64,000 bases of DNA from an uncultured Halomonas sp. (GTDB lineage: Bacteria; Pseudomonadota; Gammaproteobacteria; Pseudomonadales; Halomonadaceae). Both the position numbers and the translations under genes were made by a program. The notes under the pieces were generated by a model that saw only the letters and a program-made list of their open reading frames with translations, searched no databases and was not told the DNA's origin. The stretch lies in assembly GCF_947501415.1 (NCBI RefSeq), contig NZ_CANMVL010000012.1, positions 27,843 through 91,842 on the forward strand. The letters run 5' to 3'. Every line of letters begins with the position of its first letter. The stretch's first letter is position 1. Of the stretch, positions 17,014 through 26,350 are shown one piece after another.

Positions 17014-18660
17014 ATGGCTGAACAAGAATTCGACTATATCGTGGTGGGGGCCGGCACCGCTGGGTGCTTGATGGCCAACCGCCTGAGCGCTGACCCCACC
17101 AACCGGGTGCTGTTGATTGAAGCGGGTGGGCGCGATAACTACCACTGGATTCATATTCCGGTGGGCTATCTCTACTGTATCGACAACCCGCGTACCGACT
17201 GGCGCTTTCGCACCGAGCCCGACCCCGGCCTCAATGGGCGCTCGCTGATCTACCCGCGCGGCAGGACCCTGGGCGGGTGCTCAAGCATCAACGGCATGAT
17301 TTATATGCGTGGTCAGGCTCGAGACTATGATGGCTGGGCCGAGATGACCGGCGAGCCCGAGTGGGGCTGGGAGAGCTGCCTTGCGGATTTCAAGCGCCAT
17401 GAGAATCACTATCGACTGGACAGTGGCGCCGACGCCGACCCCGAACACGCCGACTATCATGGCCACGACGGCGAATGGCGGGTGGAGAGACAGCGTCTGA
17501 GCTGGCAGGTGCTGGACGATTTCGCGACCGCGGCAGTGGAGGCCGGCATCCCCCGCACCCGGGACTTCAACCGGGGTGACAATGAGGGTGTCGCCTACTT
17601 TGATGTCAATCAGCGCCGGGGCTGGCGCTGGAACACCGCCAAGGCCTTTCTGCGTGGGGTCGAGAAGCGCAGCAACCTGAGCGTCTGGCACTCCAGCCAG
17701 GTGATGGGGCTGGAGGTTGCTAGCGACGCGGGACAGCCGCGGGCCAGTGGGGTGCGCGTGCAGCGGGACGGCAAGGAGCAACTGGCCCGCGCCGCACGCG
17801 AAGTGATTCTGTGTGCCGGTGCGATCGGCTCGCCCCAGCTGCTGCAGCTCTCCGGTATCGGGCCGGCGGACCTGCTCACCGAGCACGGCATCTCCGTGAT
17901 GGCCGACCTGCCCGGCGTGGGCGAGAACCTGCAGGATCACCTCCAGATCCGTTCGGTCTATCGCGTCAGCGGCGCCAGGACGCTCAACACCATGGCCGGC
18001 TCTCTGATGGGAAAGGCAAAAATCGGGATCGAGTATCTGCTCAAGCGCTCCGGCCCCATGAGCATGGCACCCTCGCAGTTGGGCGCCTTCACGCGTAGCA
18101 GCGACGAATATGCGCACCCCAACCTCCAGTACCATGTGCAGCCGCTGAGCCTGCCGGCATTCGGCCAGCCCCTGCATGACTTCCCGGCGATCACCGCCAG
18201 TGTCTGCAACCTCAACCCCACCAGCCGTGGCACGGTGCGTATCAGGAGTGCCGATCCATGCCAGACGCCGGCTATCACCCCCAACTATCTCAGCACACCC
18301 GAGGATCGCAAGGTGGCCGCGGACTCGCTGCGTGTCACGCGACGAATTGCCTCTCAGTCTGCCTTTGCCAGGTATTCACCCGAGGAGGTCAAGCCAGGGG
18401 TGGAGTACCAGAGTGACGACGACCTGGTGCGCCTGGCCGGCGATATCGGCACTACCATCTTCCACCCGGTAGGCACCGCGAAAATGGGGCGTGACGACGA
18501 CCCCATGGCGGTGGTGGATGCCCATCTGCGGGTGCGCGGCGTGTCGGGGCTGCGGGTGGTGGATGCCAGCGTGATGCCAACCATTACCAGCGGTAACACC
18601 AATTCGCCGACCCTGATGATTGCCGAGAAGGCCGCCCGCTGGGTTCTGAAAGGGGAATAA
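17014..18660 (+). CDS. GMC-family FAD oxidoreductase (choline/alcohol dehydrogenase-like)
   Basis: A 548-residue flavoprotein. The FAD-binding VVGAGTAGCLMANRLS lies at about 10-25, YPRGRTLGGCSSINGMIYMRG is the first GMC signature and GAIGSPQLLQLSGIGP the second. The catalytic His-Asn pair is visible near the C-terminus: H484 in HPVGTAKMG and N528 in TSGNTNSPTLMIAEKAA. It resembles alcohol dehydrogenases such as AlkJ and choline dehydrogenases; no betaine-aldehyde dehydrogenase or BetI is adjacent, so osmoprotectant synthesis should not be assumed. It is divergent from chaC and followed by a 213-base leader of the cold-shock gene. Confidence 0.9.
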   Translation: MAEQEFDYIVVGAGTAGCLMANRLSADPTNRVLLIEAGGRDNYHWIHIPVGYLYCIDNPRTDWRFRTEPDPGLNGRSLIYPRGRTLGGCSSINGMIYMRGQARDYDGWAEMTGEPEWGWESCLADFKRHENHYRLDSGADADPEHADYHGHDGEWRVERQRLSWQVLDDFATAAVEAGIPRTRDFNRGDNEGVAYFDVNQRRGWRWNTAKAFLRGVEKRSNLSVWHSSQVMGLEVASDAGQPRASGVRVQRDGKEQLARAAREVILCAGAIGSPQLLQLSGIGPADLLTEHGISVMADLPGVGENLQDHLQIRSVYRVSGARTLNTMAGSLMGKAKIGIEYLLKRSGPMSMAPSQLGAFTRSSDEYAHPNLQYHVQPLSLPAFGQPLHDFPAITASVCNLNPTSRGTVRIRSADPCQTPAITPNYLSTPEDRKVAADSLRVTRRIASQSAFARYSPEEVKPGVEYQSDDDLVRLAGDIGTTIFHPVGTAKMGRDDDPMAVVDAHLRVRGVSGLRVVDASVMPTITSGNTNSPTLMIAEKAARWVLKGE

Positions 18661-18873
18661 ACGGGCCGTTCTCTGGCGAACAAAGGCAAATAGTGTTTGA
18701 CCTTCTCTCGCCAAGGGCGCATGCTGTTGGCAGTTGGTTAGCAAGTCGTAACACCCCAGGTAGGCATCGAACGCTCTAGCGCGACTCGATTTTCCCGGGA
18801 ACGTTTCTTGTTTTACCCACTGCAACTCGGGTATTACCCGGCGAAATCAAAGTGCTATTAGAGGAATTCGATA
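18661..18873 (+). promoter_or_regulatory. promoter and leader region of the cold-shock gene
   Basis: There is no gene in these 213 bases. A possible -35 TTGACC at 18697-18702 followed after 17 bases by CATGCT would give a leader of about 140 bases, similar to the long structured leaders of cspA-type mRNAs. A classical cold-box sequence was not recognised. The ribosome-binding site is GAGGA about eight bases before the ATG. Confidence 0.4.
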
Positions 18874-19080
18874 ATGGCTACCGGTACTGTCAAGTGGTTC
18901 AACGACACCAAGGGCTACGGCTTCATCTCTCCGGACGACAGCGGCGACGACCTGTTCGCGCACTTCTCCGAGATTCAGGCTGACGGCTTCAAGACCCTGC
19001 AGGACGGCCAGAAGGTCTCCTTCGAGGTCACTCAGGGCAAGAAGGGCCTCCAGGCCTCCAACATCAAGGTCATCGACTGA
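18874..19080 (+). CDS. cold-shock protein, CspA family
   Basis: A 68-residue single-domain nucleic-acid chaperone that binds single-stranded RNA/DNA and melts secondary structure. Both RNP motifs are intact: KGYGFISP (RNP1) and DLFAHFS (RNP2), and the start [14 protein letters not shown] is family-typical. The long leader and the strong terminator directly downstream show a monocistronic unit. Whether it is cold-induced or constitutive (CspD/CspE-like) cannot be decided from the sequence. Confidence 0.95.
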   Translation: MATGTVKWFNDTKGYGFISPDDSGDDLFAHFSEIQADGFKTLQDGQKVSFEVTQGKKGLQASNIKVID

Positions 19081-19107
19081 TCTGATGTAGACTGCTCTGC
19101 AGTTGAT

Positions 19108-19133
19108 GAAAGGCTCGCCTCGGCGGGCCTTTC
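19108..19133 (+). terminator. intrinsic terminator of the cold-shock gene
   Basis: The stem AAAGGCTCGCC / GGCGGGCCTTT with a three- to four-base loop lies 28 bases after the stop codon, followed by TCTGCTGTC. Confidence 0.8.
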
Positions 19134-19217
19134 TGCTGTCTGGGGCACTGCCCCCGCCATGGCAAGCCCAGGCACATTGCGCTAGGGTGAGCCTTTTTCC
19201 GCTGGAGACCCCTGACC

Positions 19218-19886
19218 ATGAGCGAGCCCGGTGAGCTGATCATCGACCCCAAGGGCGGCAAGCCTGCCGACGCCTGCGTCTTTATTCTTCACGGCCTGGG
19301 CGCCGATGGGCGCGACTTCGAGCCGTTGGTGCCGGCGCTGTCGCTGCCGGCCGATGCCAGTGTGCGCTTTATACTGCCGCATGCACCGCGCCTGCCGGTG
19401 ACCATCAATGGTGGCATGGTGATGCCAGCCTGGTATGACATCAAGGAGATGAGTCTCGACCGTCGTGTTGACGAGGCGCAGCTGATGCATTCGGCCGAAC
19501 GCATTCAGGGGCTGGTGCGTGAGCAGATCGACCTCGGTATCGAGAGTCGACGCATCATCCTGGCCGGCTTCTCCCAGGGGGGCGCGGTGGCCTATCAGGC
19601 GGCGCTCTCCTTCGAGCAGCCTCTGGGGGGGCTGCTGGCGCTCTCCACCTACTTCGCGACCGCCGAGAGCATCTCCCTGGCCGAGGCCAATCGCGAGCTG
19701 CCCATCGAGGTGCATCACGGCAGTTTCGACCCGGTGGTGCCCGAGGCGCTGGGGCGCGCAGGCTTCGAGAAGGTCAAGTCCCGGGGCTATCCTGCTCACT
19801 ACCGTCAGTACCCGATGGCGCATGCCGTCTGCCCCCAGCAGGTGACGGATATTGGCCACTGGCTAAGCAAGCGACTGGCGGGCTAA
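19218..19886 (+). CDS. phospholipase/carboxylesterase family alpha/beta hydrolase
   Basis: A 222-residue serine esterase like carboxylesterase II of Pseudomonas. The oxyanion-hole motif is [13 protein letters not shown], the nucleophile S119 lies in [14 protein letters not shown], the acid is in HGSFDPVVP and the histidine in [12 protein letters not shown]. It acts on short-chain esters or lysophospholipids in the cytoplasm. The start is the ATG following CTGGAGACC. It stands alone between the cold-shock gene and trpB. Confidence 0.9.
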   Translation: MSEPGELIIDPKGGKPADACVFILHGLGADGRDFEPLVPALSLPADASVRFILPHAPRLPVTINGGMVMPAWYDIKEMSLDRRVDEAQLMHSAERIQGLVREQIDLGIESRRIILAGFSQGGAVAYQAALSFEQPLGGLLALSTYFATAESISLAEANRELPIEVHHGSFDPVVPEALGRAGFEKVKSRGYPAHYRQYPMAHAVCPQQVTDIGHWLSKRLAG

Positions 19887-19939
19887 GGGCCACTCTCTCA
19901 CATCAGGCGTCGCCAAAGGTCGTCTCGACAGTCTGATCA

Positions 19940-19980
19940 CCTGCGGGCAGGATATTCGTCACGATTTCCATGCCCGCAGG
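19940..19980. promoter_or_regulatory. inverted repeat in the trpB leader
   Basis: CCTGCGGGCA and TGCCCGCAGG are perfect 10-base inverted arms with a 21-base loop, ending nine bases before the trpB start codon. The right arm plus five preceding bases (TTCCATGCCCGCAGG) recurs inside trpB at 20188-20202. It could be an operator or a translation-controlling hairpin; the role is unproven. Confidence 0.4.
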
Positions 19981-19989
19981 ATCGACGCC

Positions 19990-21192
19990 ATGAATGCTTC
20001 CCCCTATGCCAACCTTCCCGATGCGCAGGGCTACTTCGGCCGTTTCGGCGGTCAGCTGATTCCGCCGGAACTCAAGGCCGTGATGGACGAGATCGATGCG
20101 GCCTACGAGGAGATCCGTCTGCGCGATGACTTTCGCCAGGAGCTGGCCGAGCTCCTCGCCGATTACGTGGGGCGTCCCAGCCCTATCTTCCATGCCCGCA
20201 GGCTCTCCGAGACACTGGGCGGTGCCCAGATCCATCTCAAGCGCGAGGACCTCAATCACACCGGCGCCCACAAGATCAATCACTGCCTGGGTGAGGCACT
20301 GCTTGCCAGGTTCATGGGCAAGACCAAGGTGATCGCCGAGACCGGCGCCGGCCAGCATGGCGTGGCCCTGGCCACGGCCTGTGCCCTGGTGGGGATTCCC
20401 TGCGAGATACATATGGGGCAGGTGGATATCGAGAAGGAACACCCCAACGTCACCAAGATGAAGATTCTGGGGGCCACCCTGGTTCCGGTGACGCGGGGGA
20501 CGGCGACTCTCAAGGATGCCGTGGACAGCGCCTTCGAGGAGTACCTCAAGGATCCTCAGCATTTCATCTACGCCATCGGTTCGGTGGTGGGGCCGCACCC
20601 CTTCCCGAAGATGGTGCGAGACTTCCAATCAGTCATCGGCCGCGAGGCGCGTGGCCAGTTCCTCGAACGGCAGGGTCGTCTGCCCGAGCATGTAGTCGCC
20701 TGCGTAGGCGGTGGTTCCAATGCCATTGGCATGTTCACCGCCTTTCTCGAGGATGAAGACGTGCATCTTGTCGGCGTGGAGCCCGCCGGCGAAGGGCTCG
20801 ATACCCAGCGCCACTCGGCCACCTTGACCCTGGGCAGGCCGGGCGAGCTGCATGGCATGGCCTGCTATGTGCTGGAGGATGAGGAGGGCAATCCGATGCC
20901 GGTCCACTCCATCGCCTCGGGGCTCGACTACCCCGGGGTAGGGCCCCAGCACAGCTATCTCAAGGAGCTGGGGCGCGTTGACTATCAGAGTGTCAGCGAC
21001 GACGAGTGCCTGGAGGCCTTTCTGACGCTTTCTCGGGTCGAGGGCATCATTCCCGCACTGGAGAGTGCTCATGCGGTGGCCTGGGCCATGCGCGTCGCAC
21101 CGAGCCTGCCTGCCGACCAGCATATTCTGGTCAATCTCTCCGGTCGGGGTGACAAGGATGCCGACTATGTGGCCGGGCGGTTGGGACTCTAG
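19990..21192 (+). CDS. trpB: tryptophan synthase beta chain, stand-alone copy
   Basis: A 400-residue PLP enzyme joining indole and serine to give tryptophan. The PLP lysine is K95 in [17 protein letters not shown], the catalytic region is [15 protein letters not shown], and the phosphate loop is [11 protein letters not shown]. No trpA follows; the neighbours are an esterase and a diguanylate cyclase. The segment [22 protein letters not shown] differs from the usual MGAEDVxRQxxNVxRMxLLGA of TrpA-coupled TrpB, suggesting a specialised or indole-salvaging paralogue. An ordinary trpBA pair may exist elsewhere in the genome. The start has AGGA nine bases upstream. Confidence 0.88.
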   Translation: MNASPYANLPDAQGYFGRFGGQLIPPELKAVMDEIDAAYEEIRLRDDFRQELAELLADYVGRPSPIFHARRLSETLGGAQIHLKREDLNHTGAHKINHCLGEALLARFMGKTKVIAETGAGQHGVALATACALVGIPCEIHMGQVDIEKEHPNVTKMKILGATLVPVTRGTATLKDAVDSAFEEYLKDPQHFIYAIGSVVGPHPFPKMVRDFQSVIGREARGQFLERQGRLPEHVVACVGGGSNAIGMFTAFLEDEDVHLVGVEPAGEGLDTQRHSATLTLGRPGELHGMACYVLEDEEGNPMPVHSIASGLDYPGVGPQHSYLKELGRVDYQSVSDDECLEAFLTLSRVEGIIPALESAHAVAWAMRVAPSLPADQHILVNLSGRGDKDADYVAGRLGL

Positions 21193-21353
21193 CCGTGGCG
21201 AAGGTGAATCGATTATACGGCGCTCGGCGAGCCGGGCGCCTTGCTTGCCGGCACCGGCACGAGCGGTGCATGCCCGGGGTGAAACTGGGCTAGGCTGATG
21301 GAAGGGCATGGAAAGGCCCGATATTTGTGCAGGGAATAACGCGGGGTGATGAG

Positions 21354-22691
21354 ATGGCAGCAATCGGGGAGCGGTGGTGGCGATGGTGGCGTGGTCGATC
21401 GGGCAGGGAGCCTGACCTGGACGCGCTGCTTCTGGAGCATTACCCGGGCAGCGTCATGCTGCTCGACGAGCAGGGGGTGGTGCGCCAGGTCAATCCCGAC
21501 TTCGAGCGCCATGCCGGCTTTCCCCCCGGGCAACTGCTCGGCAGGCGAGCTGTGACGCTCGATATCGATCCGCTGCATGGTGATTTTCCCAAGGCCATCG
21601 AACAGAGCATGACGACCCAGAAGCCCTGGAAGGGCTTGCTTCTTTGCCGTCGTGCCGATGGCTCTCTGCGTCATCAGACCACCCTGATCCAACCGCTGGT
21701 GCGCGATCGTGCCCCCATACGGCTGCTGGTCATTCAGTTTGATGTCACCGGCATGCGCCAGCGGGCTTTTTACGACCGTCAGTTGCTGGAGCGCCTGGAT
21801 GGCACCGTCTCCAGGGTGCCGGGAGTGCTGTTTCGGCTCCGGCAGGATAGCGATGGCCGGCTCGAGTTCCTCTATGTCAGCGCAGCACTGCGCTCATTGT
21901 TCGGCTTGACGCCGGAGCAGTGCCAGGAAGACCCCGAAACCCTGCTTGGCTGTTTACCCGTGGATGATCGGCAGCGCCTGGAGACTTGCCTGGCCCAGTC
22001 CACGGTATCGTTTACGCCTTGGCAGCTGGAGTTTCGCCTCACGCTTCCCCAAGGGGTTCGCTGGGTAGAGGCTCGCGCTACCCCCCTGGCGCGTGGTGAT
22101 GGCGACTTGATGTGGGATGGGCTGCTTATCGATGTCGATGAGCGCAAGCAGGTGGAGCACCGTGTGCAGCGGCTAGTGGCCACCGATATGTTGACCGGGG
22201 CCCTCAATCGGCGTGCCTTTTTCGAGCAGGGTGAAGCGGCGCTGGCCCGTGCTGCTCGCCATGGCGAGACCTTGTCGCTGGCCATGCTCGATATCGACTA
22301 TTTCAAGAACCTGAACGACACCTACGGCCATGCCCTGGGGGATCTGGCGCTTCAGGCATTTGCCACTACCTGTCGTGAATCGCTGCGCCCCTATGATCTC
22401 TTCGCGCGTATCGGTGGAGAGGAGTTTGCCGTGGTGCTGGTGGATAGCCAGCCTGAAGAGGCGTGGAGCATGCTGGAGCGAGTGCGCGAAGCGGTCGCCG
22501 CCATTACGCTGGAGACGGGAAACGAAAGGGTGCGCTTCACCGTCAGCCTGGGGCTTGCGGTATTTGGTGGCGATACCTCGCTGGAGACGGGGCTCGCCCA
22601 GGCGGATCGCGCGCTTTATCGCGCCAAGCGGGCCGGCCGAAACCGAATCTGTGGACCCGAGACGCTCGTACAGGCTCCCGAAGCTCAGTAA
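21354..22691 (+). CDS. PAS-domain diguanylate cyclase
   Basis: A 445-residue cytoplasmic protein that should make cyclic di-GMP from two GTP. The N-terminal part (about 20-140) is PAS-like: YPGSVMLLDEQGVVRQVNPDFERHAGFPPGQLLGR. A second PAS-like region with LEFLYVSAALRSLFGLTPEQ and a PAC-like tail precedes the GGDEF domain, which begins TDMLTGALNRRAFFEQG and carries the active-site RIGGEEFAVVL. The I-site RxxD is not obvious just upstream. No membrane segment was found. A GTG 27 bases upstream is an alternative start. The gene ends at the first of three 19-base repeats. Confidence 0.9.
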   Translation: MAAIGERWWRWWRGRSGREPDLDALLLEHYPGSVMLLDEQGVVRQVNPDFERHAGFPPGQLLGRRAVTLDIDPLHGDFPKAIEQSMTTQKPWKGLLLCRRADGSLRHQTTLIQPLVRDRAPIRLLVIQFDVTGMRQRAFYDRQLLERLDGTVSRVPGVLFRLRQDSDGRLEFLYVSAALRSLFGLTPEQCQEDPETLLGCLPVDDRQRLETCLAQSTVSFTPWQLEFRLTLPQGVRWVEARATPLARGDGDLMWDGLLIDVDERKQVEHRVQRLVATDMLTGALNRRAFFEQGEAALARAARHGETLSLAMLDIDYFKNLNDTYGHALGDLALQAFATTCRESLRPYDLFARIGGEEFAVVLVDSQPEEAWSMLERVREAVAAITLETGNERVRFTVSLGLAVFGGDTSLETGLAQADRALYRAKRAGRNRICGPETLVQAPEAQ

Positions 22692-22740
22692 GAAAACGGA
22701 ACCTCAGTGAGGAAACGGGAACTCATTGAGTAAACGACGG
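22684..22740. repeat. three tandem 19-base repeats at the end of the diguanylate cyclase gene
   Basis: Copies begin at 22684, 22703 and 22722 with a strict 19-base period and consensus CTCAGTGAGGAAACGGGAA. The first copy contains the stop codon of the cyclase gene. Divergence is about three to five bases per copy. There is no spacer structure. Confidence 0.7.
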
Positions 22741-22811
22741 GGGGTGGCAATCCGCCCCTCACCTCGCCACGATGGCAGCACATCACTCCCAGCCAGAAGG
22801 AGACCTTCAGC

Positions 22812-23033
22812 ATGTCCGGACTATCCGAAGACCTACGCCTGCCGGTGCCTTGCCCGAGCTGTGGCAGCCATCTGATGCGCGTCTCCCAGGTGAAGAACCC
22901 GGATGACAAGGTGCATTGTGCCTCATGCGGCAAGATGATCTGTCTGTGGCATGAGGCCCAGACGGTGCTCAGGCAAGGACCCGGCAGCCAGAGCGAGGCG
23001 CTGATCGAGGCGGCGGTCAATCGCAACCGCTGA
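22812..23033 (+). CDS. small zinc-ribbon protein
   Basis: A 73-residue protein with two CxxC pairs, PCPSCGSH and HCASCGKM, 20 residues apart, predicted to hold one zinc. Between them lies LMRVSQVKNPDDKVHC, and the C-terminal half is a plain helix. The function is unknown; similar small zinc ribbons are found on chromosomes and prophages. AGGAGA precedes the ATG. It stands alone between the cyclase and phoH-like genes. Confidence 0.75.
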   Translation: MSGLSEDLRLPVPCPSCGSHLMRVSQVKNPDDKVHCASCGKMICLWHEAQTVLRQGPGSQSEALIEAAVNRNR

Positions 23034-23160
23034 ACATCGCTCCTGATGGCAGCACAGCCTCCTTGGCCATCTCGCTCCAGAGTGGGGCACCGCCTGCTGC
23101 ACAAAAGGCTGGGTCCCCCCGCTCTTGTAGCCCCTCCAGAGGGCGGGCACTTACTTACAG

Positions 23161-23172
23161 CGTAAGCTTACG
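23161..23172. repeat. 12-base perfect palindrome between the zinc-ribbon and PhoH genes
   Basis: CGTAAGCTTACG is fully self-complementary. It lies 26 bases beyond the 3' end of the convergent PhoH gene and may be a small protein site or chance; there is no second copy nearby. Confidence 0.3.
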
Positions 23173-23197
23173 GATTACAGCTTCCGGCATAGCCGGG

Positions 23198-24592
23198 TTA
23201 AAGCAGCTCCTCCCCGGCCAACGCCAGGCGAGAGCGCTCCACGCTCTTGAGGGTCACGTGGCCCGCATGGGGCCAGTCGCGGAAGCGCTGCACCAGCGCC
23301 GCCATGCCACAGGTATTGGCGGTGAGATAAGGCGTATCGATCTGTCCCACGTTGCCTAGGCAGACAATCTTGGTGTTGCGCCCGGCTCGAGTGACCAGCG
23401 ACTTGAGCTGCTTGGGAGTAAAGTTCTGTGCCTCGTCGATGATCAGGAAGGTGTCGTTGAGTGTTCGCCCGCGCATGAAGCCGGGAGCCCGAATCTGGAC
23501 ACGTGCGCCAAGCAGCTGGCGGGTGGCGCCGTTGTCCCAGCTGGACTCGCCATCTTCATTGCGCAGCAGGTTATCCATGTTGTCATGGAAGGCCCCCATC
23601 CAGGGCGACATCTTCTCCTCCTCGGTGCCCGGCAGGAAGCCGATATCCTCGCTCATGGAGATGGGCGCTCGGGTAAAGACCATGCGCTCAAATCGCTTGC
23701 TGTCCAGGGTCTGTTGAAAGGCCGCGGCCAGGGTCATGAAGGTCTTGCCGGTGCCGGCGCTTCCGGCAATGGTAACGAGGTCGATGTCATCGTCCATCAG
23801 CAGGTTGAAGGCGAAGTTCTGGCGGCAATCACTGGCGTGCACACCCCACACGCTGGCGCCGTGTCGATAGTTGGTCAACAGCTTCAGGCGGGCGTGCCTG
23901 TCGCCTACCTCGCGCACCACGGCCTCGAAGCCTTCCTCGTCGTCGGCGACCAGCATCCCGGGATGCCAGGCGACAGGGATCTGGCCGCTCAGGTGGTAGG
24001 TGAGGTGCTGGTGGTCGCGCTCCACCGTGACGTCAAGGGCAAGGTCGTTCCATAGTTCACTTCCGGTATTGGGGTAGATCTTGACCCCTTCCAGCATGGC
24101 ATCGCTGTCGGTGAAGACGCGATCGGTGAGGTAGTCCTCCACTGGTACGCCGAGGGCAGCGGCCTTCACGCGCAGGTTGATGTCCTTGGTGATCAGGATT
24201 ACCGAGGCGTCACTGCGCTCGCCGTGTAGTCGACAGGTTTCGGCGAGGATGCGGTTGTCGGGGCTGTCGTCCAGTGTTTCGAGTGTCGTCAGGTCGGTAT
24301 AGCAGAGCAGGCGCAGCCGGCCCTCGGCGCCATTGAGGCGCGGTATGGGGATGCCATCGCGGATCTGGTCGAGACCGACATTGGCGGTGAGGTCTGACAG
24401 GGTGCGACTGACCTGGCGGGCCGAGCGGGCGATCTCGCGAATGCCGTTCTTGTGCTTGTCGAGCTCTTCGAGCACGGTCATGGGGATGACGACTTCATGC
24501 TCATCGAATTGGTAGATGGCGGCGGGGTCGTGCAGCAGTACGTTGGTGTCCAGCACGTACAGCCGGGTGGCCTTCTTGTCGATGCGTACCAT
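23198..24592 (-). CDS. PIN-PhoH family ATPase/ribonuclease
   Basis: A 464-residue two-domain protein. The N-terminal PIN nuclease domain starts YVLDTNVLLHDP (first catalytic Asp), continues with VVIPMTVLEELDKHK and ends with SDASVILITKDINLRVKA. The C-terminal PhoH ATPase has Walker A GSAGTGKTFMTLAAA and Walker B TFLIIDEAQNFTPKQLK. Such PhoH2-like proteins act as RNA helicase/RNase. The start at MVRIDKKATRLYVLDTN is preferred to an ATG 45 bases upstream because GGAG precedes it and the extra residues are not family-like. It is convergent with the zinc-ribbon gene and is followed upstream by the patatin gene on the same strand. Confidence 0.9.
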   Translation of the reverse strand: MVRIDKKATRLYVLDTNVLLHDPAAIYQFDEHEVVIPMTVLEELDKHKNGIREIARSARQVSRTLSDLTANVGLDQIRDGIPIPRLNGAEGRLRLLCYTDLTTLETLDDSPDNRILAETCRLHGERSDASVILITKDINLRVKAAALGVPVEDYLTDRVFTDSDAMLEGVKIYPNTGSELWNDLALDVTVERDHQHLTYHLSGQIPVAWHPGMLVADDEEGFEAVVREVGDRHARLKLLTNYRHGASVWGVHASDCRQNFAFNLLMDDDIDLVTIAGSAGTGKTFMTLAAAFQQTLDSKRFERMVFTRAPISMSEDIGFLPGTEEEKMSPWMGAFHDNMDNLLRNEDGESSWDNGATRQLLGARVQIRAPGFMRGRTLNDTFLIIDEAQNFTPKQLKSLVTRAGRNTKIVCLGNVGQIDTPYLTANTCGMAALVQRFRDWPHAGHVTLKSVERSRLALAGEELL

Positions 24593-24822
24593 CGGCGCAG
24601 CTCTCCTGAATGTCGCTAGACGGGCGTCATGTGACACCCCGATGTCGACACTGTCAGCGCTCGATGTCAGGAAGGTGACAACGGCCTGACGGTGTCAGTA
24701 GCGCTGAGATATCCCTCCTCTGGCCTGGACTGTGGCGGGGCGAGTGGTCCCCCCGCATTGCTGAGCATGGTGGGCCATTCCGGTGCTGACAAGGCGGGGG
24801 GCTTGCGGAGTGTCAACGCAGA

Positions 24823-25851
24823 TCACGACTCCTCAGTCTGATAGACCTGCTCCACGTCGAGAGTGGAGTGATGCCCAAGGGCCGGGAAGTGCTCCGCTAA
24901 CCACGTCTCGGCGGTATTGCGTCCAGCGTCACGCAGATGGCAGAGAAAGGGCCATTCCGCGTTCATCTTGCTCGAGATGGAAAGCTCGTCCAGCACCTCA
25001 TCGCCGATGATGCGATGAAAGAGCGTGCCGGCATAGCAGCCGATATCTACCCCCTGGTCGCCCAGCAGGCGCTGGAGCATGTCGATCATTCGCACCTCCT
25101 TGATCAGCGAGGCGTTGAAGGTGATCTCATTGAGACGGTTCATTATCGCCGCGGCGCTGGTGGGAAGTGCCTCGCGATAGATTGGATTGATCTGCACGAT
25201 GACGATATCCCGGGATTTGCAGTTCTCCATCAGTGGCAACAGCGAGGGGTTACCCATGTAGCCACCATCCCAGTAGGCCTCACCGTCAATCTCCACGGCC
25301 TTGAATACCGTGGGCAGGCAGGCCGAGGCCATCACGGCATCGAGACTCATTTCCTCGCGCTTGAAGATACGCTGCTTGCCACTACGCACATTGGTGGCGG
25401 TGACGAACAGGTGAAGGTCCTGACAGCGCCTCACTCGCTCGAAGTCAACGCGTTCGGCGACGATATCCCGCAGAGGATTGAGGTCGAAGGGATTGAGCTG
25501 ATAGGGCGAGAGCAGCCGGCTCATCAGATCCATGGTCACATACCCCGGGGAGTGATCCAGACTCCAGTTGTCGGTCACTATGTCCAGGGGGCCGCGGCGG
25601 ATAGGACTGGCCATGCCGGCTCGGCTGACTGCCTGCCAGAAGTCATGCAGTGCCTGGCGGGCGGTATCGCGGTCGCCTCGGGTCAGGGCATCGGCCATGA
25701 CCACACCGTTCATGGCCCCGGCGCTGGTCCCGCTGATTCCCTCGATCTCGATGCGGGGATCTTCCAGCAGTCGGTCCATGACGCCCCAGGTGAACGCGCC
25801 ATGGGCACCGCCACCCTGTAGTGCCAGATCGATGCGCTTGGTCTCTTTCAT
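24823..25851 (-). CDS. patatin-like phospholipase
   Basis: A 342-residue acyl hydrolase. The oxyanion-hole motif GGGAHGAF lies at 13-20, the nucleophile S43 in GTSAGAMNG, and the catalytic Asp in WDGGYMGNPSL. No signal peptide is present, so it is probably cytoplasmic or delivered by another route; the substrate (phospholipid or storage polymer) is not evident. The start at MKETKRIDLALQGGG is fixed by GAGGAG five bases upstream; an upstream in-frame ATG adds 11 unlikely residues. A 628-base gene-free region follows upstream. Confidence 0.88.
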   Translation of the reverse strand: MKETKRIDLALQGGGAHGAFTWGVMDRLLEDPRIEIEGISGTSAGAMNGVVMADALTRGDRDTARQALHDFWQAVSRAGMASPIRRGPLDIVTDNWSLDHSPGYVTMDLMSRLLSPYQLNPFDLNPLRDIVAERVDFERVRRCQDLHLFVTATNVRSGKQRIFKREEMSLDAVMASACLPTVFKAVEIDGEAYWDGGYMGNPSLLPLMENCKSRDIVIVQINPIYREALPTSAAAIMNRLNEITFNASLIKEVRMIDMLQRLLGDQGVDIGCYAGTLFHRIIGDEVLDELSISSKMNAEWPFLCHLRDAGRNTAETWLAEHFPALGHHSTLDVEQVYQTEES

Positions 25852-26230
25852 GCTTCTCCTCGTCGGATATCGGTAATGCGGCAATGTATCGCCGCAGCAT
25901 AGCGATAGCGACCGGCGAGGAACAGACGGCTACTGCATGGCCTGCGTAAGAAGTTGGATTCAGGGTGACCAGTATGCGGGAGTCTCTTGTCAATGGGCTC
26001 TCGATGTGTGAAAGGCAAGAAGACGAGTGCGTTATAGGGCACGAGAAATGTAATTGCTGTGTAGATCGTGTAAGTCGATGCATCTTGCTGGCTACCTATT
26101 GCTGATGGCATGGATCCAGTAAAAATTAGCGATACGGCCTAATGGTCTTATAAGTGCGGCACTTTTCAGCGCCTCTTGAAACCTCAATTGGCGCAGCATA
26201 TAGCCTATATATAGCGGAATGTGCTCTTCG

Positions 26231-26252
26231 ACTGTCTCAGAAGTTGGACAGT
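26231..26252. promoter_or_regulatory. candidate upstream activator site (ACTGTC-N10-GACAGT)
   Basis: Perfect 6-base inverted arms (26231-26236 and 26247-26252) lie about 136 bases before the predicted transcription start of the sigma-54 promoter, the usual distance for an enhancer-binding protein. TGCTGACAGCA further down may be a half-related site. The sigma-54 regulator at 31089-32462 is the obvious candidate binder, by inference. Confidence 0.45.
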
Positions 26253-26350
26253 TTTTGTTAGAGGTGCTGACAGCATCATCCCTGCTTTCTTAAGGGAAAA
26301 GAGAAAAGTTTCTTTATGTTGTCATGTGTTACAGGTGTTGGCCGGTTTAG

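Noticed and set aside
22684..22740. CRISPR array
   Set aside because: The repeats are 19 bases long and directly adjacent, with no spacers.
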